A DNA stretch of 64,000 bases from Anaerovibrio slackiae (GTDB taxonomy: Bacteria > Bacillota > Negativicutes > Selenomonadales > Selenomonadaceae), in assembly GCF_009695585.1 (NCBI RefSeq), contig NZ_VUNR01000007.1, positions 1-64,000 of the forward strand. The letters are read 5' to 3'. Below are positions 36,904-45,161 of the stretch, one piece after another. The translations under genes were made by a program, and so were the position numbers. Under the pieces are notes generated by a model. It did not search any database. It worked only from the letters and a program-made list of their open reading frames with translations, and had not been told where the DNA came from. Every line of letters starts with the position of its first letter. Position 1 is the stretch's first letter.

Positions 36904-39066
36904 ATGCCCACAAATGTAAATTCAGCGGTAGGTCCTTCTATACAGCCCGCAGGCAGGACTGCGGAAACCAAAACCGACCGCATAGCCATAAACAAGGATG
37001 GTAGTTCCAGCTCGGCATTTGCCAAGCAGACGGATGTCAAGTTTACCACTTCCGTGGACAATATGTCTGCCGTGCTGGATAAGATTGCCAACAGCCGTCT
37101 GGGGACGGAGGCTGTCCTGCCCAAGCAGCTGCAGGAGATGATAAACAATGTGGTGCGCAACGCCTTTTCTCTGGAAAACTCACTGGGCGAAGGGCTGGGC
37201 AGTGCCATGGCAAGCGAGCGGTATTCTGCGGAGCAGCTGACTATCCTGGGGCGGATTTTCCAGCAGCTGGGCAATATGGCGGAGGCTAATGCTGTTTCTG
37301 CCAGCCAGCTGACCGGCGGCCAGGCTGGCGGCAGTGTAATGGCAGGTGAGCTGACGGATGTGCTGCAGCTGATGATGGCAAATATAAAAAATATTATCGG
37401 GGAGAGTGCCCTGTCAGGCAATACAGGCGATTTGGAGCTGGTACAGCTGAACAAGCTGGCCTTTCAGCTTTTGAACAGCGGCAATGCCGAGGGCCTGCCT
37501 GAGGATTTGGCACGCCTTTTGCAGCAGCTGTCCGGGCAGCTGGCATCTTTCGGGCAGGCTGGTGCAGCCTCCGGACAGGGGAATGGGGACACGGGCATAA
37601 TGAAGCAGCTGATTGATGTGCTGTTCCCCAAGCCTCTGTCCGGCAATGCAGCAGATACGGCAGCAGGCGGTCCGGTAGCAGGGAATACGGCACCAGGCGG
37701 TCCGGCAGCAGGGAATACGGCACCAGGCGGTGCATCGGCAGGCAGTATGGCTGGTAGCAACGTTCCACAGGGAAATGCCGCAGGCGGCAGCGTTATGGCT
37801 GGCAGTGGCAATGCCGGTGCTGCTGGTGGAGCTTCCGGCCAGGTTGCCGGAGAAAATCAGCCGTTGCAGCAAAATGGCCAGGGGGCTAATACCGCCCCAG
37901 GTGTGTCGCAAAATAGTGCAGCCTTCGGAGGTCAGGGCACGTTAGCGGCAAATACAGCCCAGGGGCAGGCGCAGACGGCTGGGAATAACGCTCAGTTGGC
38001 ACAGCAGAATCCTGCCAGCCCGGGGGGGCAGGCAGCAGCAAATGCAGCCCAGGGGCAGCCGGTTGCCAATGCAGCTACGGGTCAGACGGCCGGGAATAAT
38101 GCTTCTGAAATGCAGCAAAATGCAGCCGGCCGGGCTGGACAGGCCGCTGACAAGGCAGATAATTCTCAAGGCTCACAGCAGATTGCCAGGAATGGCAACG
38201 GGCAGAGTTTTGCCGGCGCCCACAGCAGGGCAGCGGAGCTGGAAAACAATCCCCTTTTTCGGCAAATTTTCAGCAGGTACGGCTATACTCAGGAGACAGG
38301 TGTGGTGAAAAATCCTGTCCAGCAGGCACAGCAGTCCCAGCCCCAGCTTGCCAACAACCAGCAGACGGTGGCAGCCTTCAAGGACATGGCACAGCTGTTG
38401 CTGAAGGACAGCAGCCTGACGGTGAAGGATGCACAGCTTTTGCAGGATTTTGTCAATGGCAGCCAGGAGGCGTTGAGCCAGCAGGATGCCAAGCAGCTGA
38501 ACCTGCTTCTCAGGATGGTGCAGGGCAACATTCCTGCCGCCATCCAGCAGGCAGGGCAGCAGCAGGGCATGGAAGGCCTGCCGAAGCTGTGGGCATTTTT
38601 GCAGCTGGCAGAGCTGGGGACATTGAAAAATATCAAGGCAAGGGATTTGAAGAATGCCAGCAAGGAAATCAAGACCATGCTTTCCTCCATGAAGGGGGCA
38701 GTGAGCAGCGAGGGCAGCTACAAGGCAGACGGGCAGAAGTCCATCAGCTTTGTGATGCCTCTGTACATAGGCGAGAATGAGCAGAGCTATCCGGCCTATG
38801 TCAACCTGTATCATGAGCCGCCCCATGAGGATGAGCGGGGCAGGCTGCGCAAGGACACCTGGTTCAGGGTTTGTGTCCTGACGGAGAATATCGGGGCAGT
38901 GGATATTGTTTGCCAGCTTTACGAGGGTAACAACCTCAATCTGCGTGTCAGGTTTTCAGACCAGGAGGCGGTGCAGGCATTCAGCGAGTACCTGCCGGAT
39001 ATCCGCAAGGCATTGTATGATACATCAGTTCATTTGAACGACTTGAAGGTAGGGACGGTGAATTAA
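36904..39066 (+). CDS. YlqG-like protein with FliK-type C-terminal domain
   Basis: 720 aa. The N-terminal 230 residues are helical. Residues about 240-430 are low-complexity, rich in Ala, Gly, Gln and Asn, with a 27-bp tandem repeat near 37666 coding GNTAPGGPAA-type units. The C-terminal domain (from about 610) has ISFVMPLYIGENEQSYPAYVN and VDIVCQLYEGNNLNLRVRF, as in FliK hook-length-control C-domains. Position and shape match B. subtilis ylqG. The next gene encodes a FlhB-type cytoplasmic domain, and FliK and FlhB act together in the flagellar export switch, so the pair may form a side version of that switch. Function unproven. Confidence 0.75.
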   Translation: MPTNVNSAVGPSIQPAGRTAETKTDRIAINKDGSSSSAFAKQTDVKFTTSVDNMSAVLDKIANSRLGTEAVLPKQLQEMINNVVRNAFSLENSLGEGLGSAMASERYSAEQLTILGRIFQQLGNMAEANAVSASQLTGGQAGGSVMAGELTDVLQLMMANIKNIIGESALSGNTGDLELVQLNKLAFQLLNSGNAEGLPEDLARLLQQLSGQLASFGQAGAASGQGNGDTGIMKQLIDVLFPKPLSGNAADTAAGGPVAGNTAPGGPAAGNTAPGGASAGSMAGSNVPQGNAAGGSVMAGSGNAGAAGGASGQVAGENQPLQQNGQGANTAPGVSQNSAAFGGQGTLAANTAQGQAQTAGNNAQLAQQNPASPGGQAAANAAQGQPVANAATGQTAGNNASEMQQNAAGRAGQAADKADNSQGSQQIARNGNGQSFAGAHSRAAELENNPLFRQIFSRYGYTQETGVVKNPVQQAQQSQPQLANNQQTVAAFKDMAQLLLKDSSLTVKDAQLLQDFVNGSQEALSQQDAKQLNLLLRMVQGNIPAAIQQAGQQQGMEGLPKLWAFLQLAELGTLKNIKARDLKNASKEIKTMLSSMKGAVSSEGSYKADGQKSISFVMPLYIGENEQSYPAYVNLYHEPPHEDERGRLRKDTWFRVCVLTENIGAVDIVCQLYEGNNLNLRVRFSDQEAVQAFSEYLPDIRKALYDTSVHLNDLKVGTVN

Positions 39067-39411
39067 TTGCTAAAGGACAGGATGAGGCCCAAGGAGGAGC
39101 CGGAGCTGGACCCCCAGGCGGAAAAGAAGGCCGTTGCCCTCAAGTATGACATGGAGAAAAACAGGGCACCGAAGCTGGTTGCCAAGGGCAAGGGGCATGT
39201 GGCGGAAAATATTCTGGAGGCGGCAAAGAAAGGACAGGTGCCGGTCTATCAGAACAAGTCCCTGGTCAACATGCTGATGGCCTTGGAGCTGGACAAGGAA
39301 ATCCCGACGGAGCTGTACACCACCGTGGCGGAGATACTTGCCTATGTGTACAGGATAGACAAGCGGCGCAAGGAAAAGCTGATGGAGACGCCGCTGGCAA
39401 AGGAGCTGTAA
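39067..39411 (+). CDS. FlhB C-terminal-like protein (YlqH/FlhX type)
   Basis: 114 aa. It corresponds to the cytoplasmic domain of FlhB/EscU without the membrane part: AVALKYDMEKNRAPKLVAKGKGHVAENI, then PVYQNKSLVNMLMALELDKEIP and AEILAYVYRID. The NPTH autocleavage site of FlhB is absent. TTG 39067 directly follows the stop of the ylqG-like gene; ATG 39082 is an alternative start. In some bacteria such proteins can replace the FlhB cytoplasmic half. Confidence 0.88.
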   Translation: MLKDRMRPKEEPELDPQAEKKAVALKYDMEKNRAPKLVAKGKGHVAENILEAAKKGQVPVYQNKSLVNMLMALELDKEIPTELYTTVAEILAYVYRIDKRRKEKLMETPLAKEL

Positions 39412-39416
39412 GATTC

Positions 39417-39776
39417 GTGGACAGCAAGGAACTGGGCAGGTGTGGCGAAAGGCTGGCAGCAGGCTATCTGTCTTCCCACGGCTACAGTGTATTGGAGATG
39501 AATTACCGCTGCCGGTTCGGCGAACTGGATATTGTGGCCAGGCGTGATGACATGGTGATTTTTGCCGAGGTCAAGACACGGCGGTCAGGCAGGTTTGGCA
39601 GGCCGGGGGGAGCGGTAGATTATTTCAAGCAGCAGAAGATTATCAGGAGCGCGAAGTGGTATATTCGCAGCAAGGGGCTGGAGAATAACCGCTTCCGTTT
39701 TGATGTGCTGGAAATCTTGCGCACACCTGCCGGTCAGATGAGCGTAAATCACATCAGGAATGCGTTTGAGGTATAA
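39417..39776 (+). CDS. YraN family protein (UPF0102, endonuclease-like)
   Basis: 119 aa from GTG. It has LGRCGERLAAGYL, then NYRCRFGELDIVARRDDMVIFAEVKTRR, the Holliday-resolvase/endonuclease-like core (Glu, Asp, Glu-x-Lys). Biochemical role unsettled. It starts 5 bp after the FlhB-like gene and overlaps the frame ahead of ubiX; part of the rbgA cluster. Confidence 0.92.
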   Translation: MDSKELGRCGERLAAGYLSSHGYSVLEMNYRCRFGELDIVARRDDMVIFAEVKTRRSGRFGRPGGAVDYFKQQKIIRSAKWYIRSKGLENNRFRFDVLEILRTPAGQMSVNHIRNAFEV

Positions 39777-39795
39777 AGAGAGGATGTATGGAAGA

Positions 39796-40356
39796 ATGAA
39801 GATTATAGTGGGTATTACAGGTGCCAGTGGCAGTATCTACGGGCTGAAGCTGATTGAGGTGCTGAAAAATGCAGGCCATCAGGTGCATGTGGTGATTTCG
39901 GACAGCGGCCTGGGAGTCATTCAGTACGAGTGCGATACTACCCTTGAGGATATTGCTGTGGTGGCAGACAAGATTTACAACGTGCATAACGTGGGGGCGG
40001 CCATTGCCAGCGGTTCCTTTCAGGCGGATGCCATGGTGATAGCACCCTGTTCCATGAACACCTGCGGCTGCCTGGCCAACGGCATAACGGATAATCTCCT
40101 GACCAGGGCAGCTGATGTAATGCTTAAAGAGGGGCGCAAGCTGATTGTGGTGCCCCGGGAGACGCCTATGCATGCAGGGCATCTGGAAAATCTCCTGAAG
40201 CTGTGCCGCATGGGAGCCGTGATTATTCCGGCCAGCCCGGGCTTTTATCATCGCCCTGATACGATTATGGATTTGGTTAACATGCTGGTGGGAAAAATCT
40301 GCGATAATCTGGGTGTAAAAAACAACTTATTTGCCCGTTGGCAGGGGACAATGTGA
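39796..40356 (+). CDS. ubiX: flavin prenyltransferase UbiX/Pad1-like
   Basis: 186 aa. It has the flavoprotein start KIIVGITGASGSIYGLKLIEVL, then MVIAPCSMNTCGCLANGITDNLLTRAADV and PRETPMHAGHLENLLKL. It makes prenylated FMN, the cofactor of UbiD-type decarboxylases. No ubiD partner is in view. ATG 39796 is chosen because family members start here; the frame extends upstream into yraN. Confidence 0.93.
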   Translation: MKIIVGITGASGSIYGLKLIEVLKNAGHQVHVVISDSGLGVIQYECDTTLEDIAVVADKIYNVHNVGAAIASGSFQADAMVIAPCSMNTCGCLANGITDNLLTRAADVMLKEGRKLIVVPRETPMHAGHLENLLKLCRMGAVIIPASPGFYHRPDTIMDLVNMLVGKICDNLGVKNNLFARWQGTM

Positions 40357-40443
40357 GTTTTTGCTTAAAAAGATTCGATATATTTTTAATAAAAACAGTA
40401 TTTGTGAGCTGCTGCGGTATTTACAAGCCTTTGCAACAATGCT

Positions 40444-40488
40444 ATATTTGATTTGTAATGAAGTGCACGGAAATTACAAATCAGATAT
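40444..40488. promoter_or_regulatory. inverted repeat upstream of the PC4-like gene
   Basis: Arms of 16 bp (40444-40459 and 40473-40488; ATATTTGATTTGTAAT) with one mismatch and a 13-nt spacer. It has no T run. It may be an operator for the gene at 40551 or a weak terminator of ubiX. Confidence 0.45.
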
Positions 40489-40550
40489 GGGCTTAAATAC
40501 AAGTATATAAGTTTAAATGAAGTCAGGCAATGCATAGAGGGGGGCATGAA

Positions 40551-40949
40551 ATGGCATACGTTAGCTTTGTTGCGGAAGGTGGTCCTATTTATGATATCAA
40601 GAAAAGATTGGGGGTGATATCAAAATCGCGAAATGGCTGGACGAAGGAAATGAATCTGGTGGCATGGAATGATGGGGAGCCCAGGTATGAGCTGCGCTCA
40701 TGGTCACCTGACCACAGCCGTATGGGGAAGGGGATTTCCCTGAGCGTAGCGGAGATGGACTCCTTGAGAGAAATACTTGGTGATATCATGGAGAATATCC
40801 CTGAAGTGGTGGCTGAGCAGGCTCGGGAGGCGCAGGAAGCTAAGGCAACTGAGTCAACCGGGGCAACTAAGGCACCTAAGGCAGCTAAGAAAACCCGGGC
40901 TGCTAAGGCACCTAGGGCAACTAAGTTGCCTAAGGCACTGGGGGTATAA
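40551..40949 (+). CDS. PC4/YdbC-like ssDNA-binding protein with basic Ala-Lys tail
   Basis: 132 aa. Residues about 10-75 match the PC4/p15 coactivator fold as found in bacterial YdbC: YDIKKRLGVISKS, WTKEMNLVAWNDGEPRYELRSW and SLSVAEMDSLREIL. Bacterial YdbC proteins bind single-stranded DNA as dimers. After an acidic linker the last about 35 residues are built of APKAAKKTRAAKAPRATK-type units, like a histone H1 tail. The underlying DNA repeats GGCACCTAAG-like units. GAGGGGGG is the ribosome site. It is monocistronic. Confidence 0.8.
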   Translation: MAYVSFVAEGGPIYDIKKRLGVISKSRNGWTKEMNLVAWNDGEPRYELRSWSPDHSRMGKGISLSVAEMDSLREILGDIMENIPEVVAEQAREAQEAKATESTGATKAPKAAKKTRAAKAPRATKLPKALGV

Positions 40950-41141
40950 AATCAGCTTAATTTATTTCAGGCAGAGCATACCTGCAATGGTGATGCATGG
41001 TCGGGAAGCCTGAACAGGCAGAGTCGAAGATAAAGAATCTAAAATAAATGTCAGGCAGAATATCGGCTACAGCTGATAACTGGCAATAAGATATAACAGA
41101 GTGCGGAAAATCTCAATGCGATAGGAAATATAAGTGCAAAG

Positions 41142-41185
41142 AAATGACCGGTGCGTACAGAGGTATACGTTACCGGTCATTTTCT
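41142..41185. terminator. bidirectional terminator between the PC4-like gene and aroE
   Basis: AAATGACCGGT (41142-41152) pairs perfectly with ACCGGTCATTT (41172-41182). A and T runs on both sides suit convergent genes. Confidence 0.75.
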
Positions 41186-41219
41186 ATCCTGATGAAATTA
41201 AGCCATTGCGCCTGAGCCG

Positions 41220-42071
41220 TCAGTCCTCCAGGGCAGAGCGCAGGGCGGCAGCCATTGGCTCCTGGGGGAGCACCTGGCCTGTCCAGAGACGGAAGGCCTC
41301 GGCACCCTGGCCCACCAGCATGGCTTCCCCGTTCAGCGTCCGGCAGCCATGCTCCCGTGCCGTCCTGAGGAAAAGGGTTTCGGCAGGGGTGTAGATGATG
41401 TCGTAGACGAAGGTATCAGGCTGAACCTTGCTCCAGTCCACAGGCGGCATGGCGTCTGTCTTTGGTGCCATGCCAAGAGGTGTGGAGTTGATGAGAAGCT
41501 GTGCCCCTGAAAGCTTTGCGGCAAACTCAGGGCTGTGCCAGTCCAGCACTTCTATGGGCAGGTAATGGCTGAAATAATCGGCCACAGGCTGCACCTTGGC
41601 AACGTTCCTGACACCGATGGTGAGGCTTTTGACCTTTTCCTTGATGAGCCCCCAGATGATGGCCCGGGCGGCACCGCCTGCCCCCAGCAGGATGGCATTT
41701 TTGCCGGCCGGGGAAAAGCCCTGCTGCTTCATGCCGTCGATGAAGCCGGTTACATCGGTGTTGTAGCCGGTGAGATGGCCGTCCTCGTTTTTGACTGCGT
41801 TGACGGCACCGATGATTTTGGCATCTTCGTGTATCTCATCCAGGTACTCCATAATCGCCTGCTTGTGGGGGATGGTGACATTGAAGCCACGGAAGCCCAG
41901 CGCCTTCAGTCCGGCCACAGCTTCCTTCAGATTTTCGTTCCGTACCGGCATGGCGATATAGGCATAGTCCAGCCCTGCTGCCTGGATGCCCGCGTTCTGC
42001 ATTGCCGGGGAAAGTGAATGGCCGATAGGGTTGCCTATCACGCCCAGATTGATGGTTTTTCCCGTAAACAT
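41220..42071 (-). CDS. aroE: shikimate dehydrogenase
   Basis: 283 aa. The substrate site is GNPIGHSLSPAMQNAG and NVTIPHKQAIMEYLDE (catalytic Lys in the IPHK motif). The NADP Rossmann site is LLGAGGAARAI, with NSTPLGMAP after it. It reduces 3-dehydroshikimate in aromatic amino acid synthesis. It is the only aro gene here and stands alone on the minus strand. Confidence 0.95.
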   Translation of the reverse strand: MFTGKTINLGVIGNPIGHSLSPAMQNAGIQAAGLDYAYIAMPVRNENLKEAVAGLKALGFRGFNVTIPHKQAIMEYLDEIHEDAKIIGAVNAVKNEDGHLTGYNTDVTGFIDGMKQQGFSPAGKNAILLGAGGAARAIIWGLIKEKVKSLTIGVRNVAKVQPVADYFSHYLPIEVLDWHSPEFAAKLSGAQLLINSTPLGMAPKTDAMPPVDWSKVQPDTFVYDIIYTPAETLFLRTAREHGCRTLNGEAMLVGQGAEAFRLWTGQVLPQEPMAAALRSALED

Positions 42072-42144
42072 AGTATTTTATCAGCTCCTTGGTCTTGATT
42101 ATTTAATTATACTAAAAAAATTCCACAAATGTCTACTGGTACTA

Positions 42145-42174
42145 TTGTCAAGTTTACAGTTATCGTGCTATAAT
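42145..42174 (+). promoter_or_regulatory. promoter of pheB-hom-thrB
   Basis: TTGTCA (42145-42150), 18-bp spacer and TATAAT (42169-42174) lie 53 bp before pheB. Confidence 0.6.
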
Positions 42175-42226
42175 ATCCCTTGTATGTAGAAAAACATCTT
42201 TATAGGGTGTACGGAGGTAAGAAGAA

Positions 42227-42682
42227 ATGAGTAAAAGTGAAAAAAACGGCTATTTTCTTGTGCGTGAGGAAATTCTGCCAGAGGCCATAAAGAAGACTAT
42301 CCGTGTAAAGGAAATGCTGAAAAGGGGCGATGCCCGCACCATCAATGAGGCGGTGGAGCGCATGGAGCTGAGCCGCAGTGCGTACTACAAGTACAAGGAT
42401 TATGTATTCCCATTCTATGAGGCAAGCCAGAACAAGATTGTCACCCTGACATTCCTGCTAGAGCACAAGAGGGGGGTACTGTCCAGCGTGCTGAATACCA
42501 TTTCCAGCGATTCCGGCAGCGTGCTGACCATCAATCAGGGCATTCCTTTGCAGGGGGTTGCCAACGCTACTGTTTCCATTGAGACTGCCAATATGTCAGT
42601 GGATTTGGAAGCTTTGCTGGACAAGCTGCGCATGGTTGATGGCGTGAAGCGCATGGAGGTATTGGGACAGGCACAGGCTTAA
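42227..42682 (+). CDS. pheB: ACT-domain protein PheB (UPF0735)
   Basis: 151 aa. N-terminal helix-turn-helix-like part (MLKRGDARTINEAVERMELSRSAYYKYKD), C-terminal ACT domain (IVTLTFLLEHKRGVLSSVLN). This family commonly precedes hom-thrB and is thought to sense an amino acid; the exact job is unsettled. AGGTAAG is the ribosome site. It lies 45 bp before hom. Confidence 0.92.
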   Translation: MSKSEKNGYFLVREEILPEAIKKTIRVKEMLKRGDARTINEAVERMELSRSAYYKYKDYVFPFYEASQNKIVTLTFLLEHKRGVLSSVLNTISSDSGSVLTINQGIPLQGVANATVSIETANMSVDLEALLDKLRMVDGVKRMEVLGQAQA

Positions 42683-42727
42683 AAACTTGCCGTTCCGCAA
42701 TTTGCTAGAAGGAGAAATGTTTTTTAT

Positions 42728-44017
42728 ATGTCCAAGGAAATTAGTATAGGCCTTTTGGGTTCCGGCACTGTAGGTACCGGCGTGGTCAGGGTTTTGAAGG
42801 AAAATGCAGATGATATTGCCAAGAAGGTTGGCGGCAGGATTGCCATCAAGAAGATACTGGTAAGGGATATCAGCAAGAAGCGGGAGTATCTGGAGGATAT
42901 CCAGCTTACGGACAATGCAGATGATATCCTGAATGACCCGGAGATTGATATTGTAGTGGAGCTTCTGGGGGGACAGCATCCAGCCCGGGAGTACATGCTG
43001 AAGGCTATGGAGAATGGCAAGCATGTAGTTACTGCCAACAAGGATGTGGTGGCTCAGTTCGGTCACGACCTTTTTGATATGGCTGAAGCCAAGGGCGTTG
43101 ACTTCAAGTTTGAGGCCAGCGTGGGGGGCGGTATCCCGATTATCACCCCTTTGAAGGAGTGCCTGACAGGCAACCGCATCAGCGAGATTATGGGTATTGT
43201 CAACGGTACCACCAACTATATGCTGACGAAGATGACCGAGGATGGCTCTGACTATGCCAGCATTCTGAAGGAAGCTCAGGCCATGGGCTATGCTGAGGCA
43301 AACCCTGCTGCTGATGTGGAGGGCTGGGATGCTGCCCGCAAAGCGGTAATCCTTGCTTCCATCGGCTTTAACACCCGTATCAACCTGGAGCAGGTGTCCG
43401 TGGAGGGCATCACCCACATCGAGCCTGCGGATATCAACTATGCTAATGAGCTGGGCTATGTAATCAAGCTTTTGGCTGTGGCCAAGGATTATGGCGAGAA
43501 GGGCGTCAATGTCAGGGTGCATCCGGTATTTTTGCCGAGCAGCCATCCGCTGGCTGCGGTGAAGGACGTGTTCAATGCGATTTTCCTCCGGGGCAATGCC
43601 ATCGGTGATGCCATGTTCTATGGCCGTGGTGCAGGCTCCCTGCCTACTGCCTCTGCGGTGGTGGCAGATATTATCGGCGAGGCCAGGAATATTGTCAGCG
43701 ATGTGCATTCCGTGATCGGCTGCACCTGCTACAACAGCCGTGCTTTCTGCCCGATTGAGGAAACGGAGTCTTCCTACTATGTGCGCCTTCATGTGGATGA
43801 TGAGCCGGGGGTGCTGGGCTCCATTGCTACTGCCTTCGGCGAGAGCGGTGTCAGCCTGAAATCCGTTATCCAGACGCGGAAGGTGGGCGTTCATGCTGAG
43901 ATTGTGGCTGTTACCCATGTGGTGCAGCACAGGAATTTGCAGAAGGCGGCAGATGTGCTGCAGGGGCTGAAGGTTGTTGACAGCATCCGCAGCATTATCC
44001 GCGTGGAGGAGAACTGA
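42728..44017 (+). CDS. hom: homoserine dehydrogenase
   Basis: 429 aa. NAD(P) site GLLGSGTVGTGVV, core VTANKDVVAQFG and GGIPIITPLKECL, GIVNGTTNYMLTKM, and a C-terminal ACT domain (YYVRLHVDDEPGVLGSIA), which usually gives feedback inhibition by threonine. It reduces aspartate semialdehyde to homoserine. Followed 16 bp later by thrB. Confidence 0.96.
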   Translation: MSKEISIGLLGSGTVGTGVVRVLKENADDIAKKVGGRIAIKKILVRDISKKREYLEDIQLTDNADDILNDPEIDIVVELLGGQHPAREYMLKAMENGKHVVTANKDVVAQFGHDLFDMAEAKGVDFKFEASVGGGIPIITPLKECLTGNRISEIMGIVNGTTNYMLTKMTEDGSDYASILKEAQAMGYAEANPAADVEGWDAARKAVILASIGFNTRINLEQVSVEGITHIEPADINYANELGYVIKLLAVAKDYGEKGVNVRVHPVFLPSSHPLAAVKDVFNAIFLRGNAIGDAMFYGRGAGSLPTASAVVADIIGEARNIVSDVHSVIGCTCYNSRAFCPIEETESSYYVRLHVDDEPGVLGSIATAFGESGVSLKSVIQTRKVGVHAEIVAVTHVVQHRNLQKAADVLQGLKVVDSIRSIIRVEEN

Positions 44018-44033
44018 GCTAGGAGGCTTTCCG

Positions 44034-44948
44034 ATGGAAGTAAGAAGTGTGAAGGTCAGGGTTCCGGGAACCTCAGCCAACTGCGGGCCGGGCTTTGACT
44101 GCCTGGGCGTGGCATGTACTATTTATAATGAATTGGAGCTGACTCTCCTTGAGGAGGAGCGGCTGGACATAGAGATAACGGGCGATGGCGCTGAAAATAT
44201 CCCTGTGGACGAAAGGAACATCGTGTGGCGTTCCATTCAGAAGCTTTTGGAAAGGGCCGGCAAGGCGCAGGAGTACAAGGGGGCTATTATCAGGATGGAT
44301 AATGGCGTGCCCCTGTCCAGGGGATTGGGCAGCAGCGCTACAGCTATTGTAGGAGGCTTGAAGGCTGCTAATGAGTGCTTGGGCAATCCCTTTACCAATC
44401 GTGACCTTTTGCAGATGGCTACGGAGATTGAGGGGCACCCTGACAATGTGGCACCGGCTATCTTTGGCGGCTTTACCATCAGCATTGTCAGGAACGGCAA
44501 GCCGGAGTGCTTCTCCCTGATGCCGAAGCTTCCCCTGAAGCTGGTGGTGACGGTGCCGGATTTCTTCCTGCCTACCAAGGCGGCCAGGGCGGTGCTGCCG
44601 GCTGAGGTGCCTATGAAGGATGCCGTGTTCAACATCGGCAGGGCGGCAATGCTGACAGCGGCTCTCTGCAAGGGCAACAAGAGCTTTTTGCGCAGCGTCT
44701 TTGATGATGCCCTGCACCAGCCTTATCGCGCCAAGCTGATTCCCGGCATGTATGATGTGTTCAAGGCGGCCCGGGCGGCAGGTGCCCTGGGGGCCAGCAT
44801 GAGCGGTGCCGGTCCGTGCCTGATTGCCTTTACGGTGGAAAATGCCGATGCCGTAGGCATGGCAATGCGGGATGCCTTTGCGAAAAATAACGTCAAGTCC
44901 CAGTATCATGTTTTTGATATTGACGGCACAGGGGCAACTGTGATTTAG
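44034..44948 (+). CDS. thrB: homoserine kinase
   Basis: 304 aa GHMP kinase. It has VPGTSANCGPGFDCLGVA at the N-terminus, the ATP loop PLSRGLGSSATAIVGG and a C-terminal GAGPCLIAF. It phosphorylates homoserine for threonine synthesis. ATG 44034 has AGGAGG upstream. A thrC gene is not in view. A terminator follows at 44971. Confidence 0.96.
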   Translation: MEVRSVKVRVPGTSANCGPGFDCLGVACTIYNELELTLLEEERLDIEITGDGAENIPVDERNIVWRSIQKLLERAGKAQEYKGAIIRMDNGVPLSRGLGSSATAIVGGLKAANECLGNPFTNRDLLQMATEIEGHPDNVAPAIFGGFTISIVRNGKPECFSLMPKLPLKLVVTVPDFFLPTKAARAVLPAEVPMKDAVFNIGRAAMLTAALCKGNKSFLRSVFDDALHQPYRAKLIPGMYDVFKAARAAGALGASMSGAGPCLIAFTVENADAVGMAMRDAFAKNNVKSQYHVFDIDGTGATVI

Positions 44949-44970
44949 TTATTTACATAAAATGTATTAT

Positions 44971-45016
44971 TTGGCTGATTTTATTGTATGCTGTATAATA
45001 AAGTCAGCCAATTTTT
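44971..45016 (+). terminator. terminator after thrB
   Basis: TTGGCTGA (44971-44978) pairs with TCAGCCAA (45004-45011), then TTTTT. Confidence 0.7.
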
Positions 45017-45119
45017 ATGTGCTGACAAATTGCTTTATGTGTGATGAATAATTTTGTGTGGTGATAAATAACTTTATGTGCTAATGAATAACTTTATGTG
45101 CTGATAAGCTATTTTGTGG
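45014..45119 (+). repeat. degenerate 20-bp tandem repeat before cca
   Basis: The motif TTTATGTG, with variants TTTGTGTG and TTTGTGG, recurs at 45014, 45034, 45053, 45073, 45093 and about 45113, a 19-20 bp period (two DNA turns). Between them GATGAATAA or GATAAATAA is repeated. It ends 43 bp before cca. Confidence 0.65.
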
Positions 45120-45161
45120 ATTATTGGAGCATTATGCAGATAATTTTCAGGAGATGTGTTT

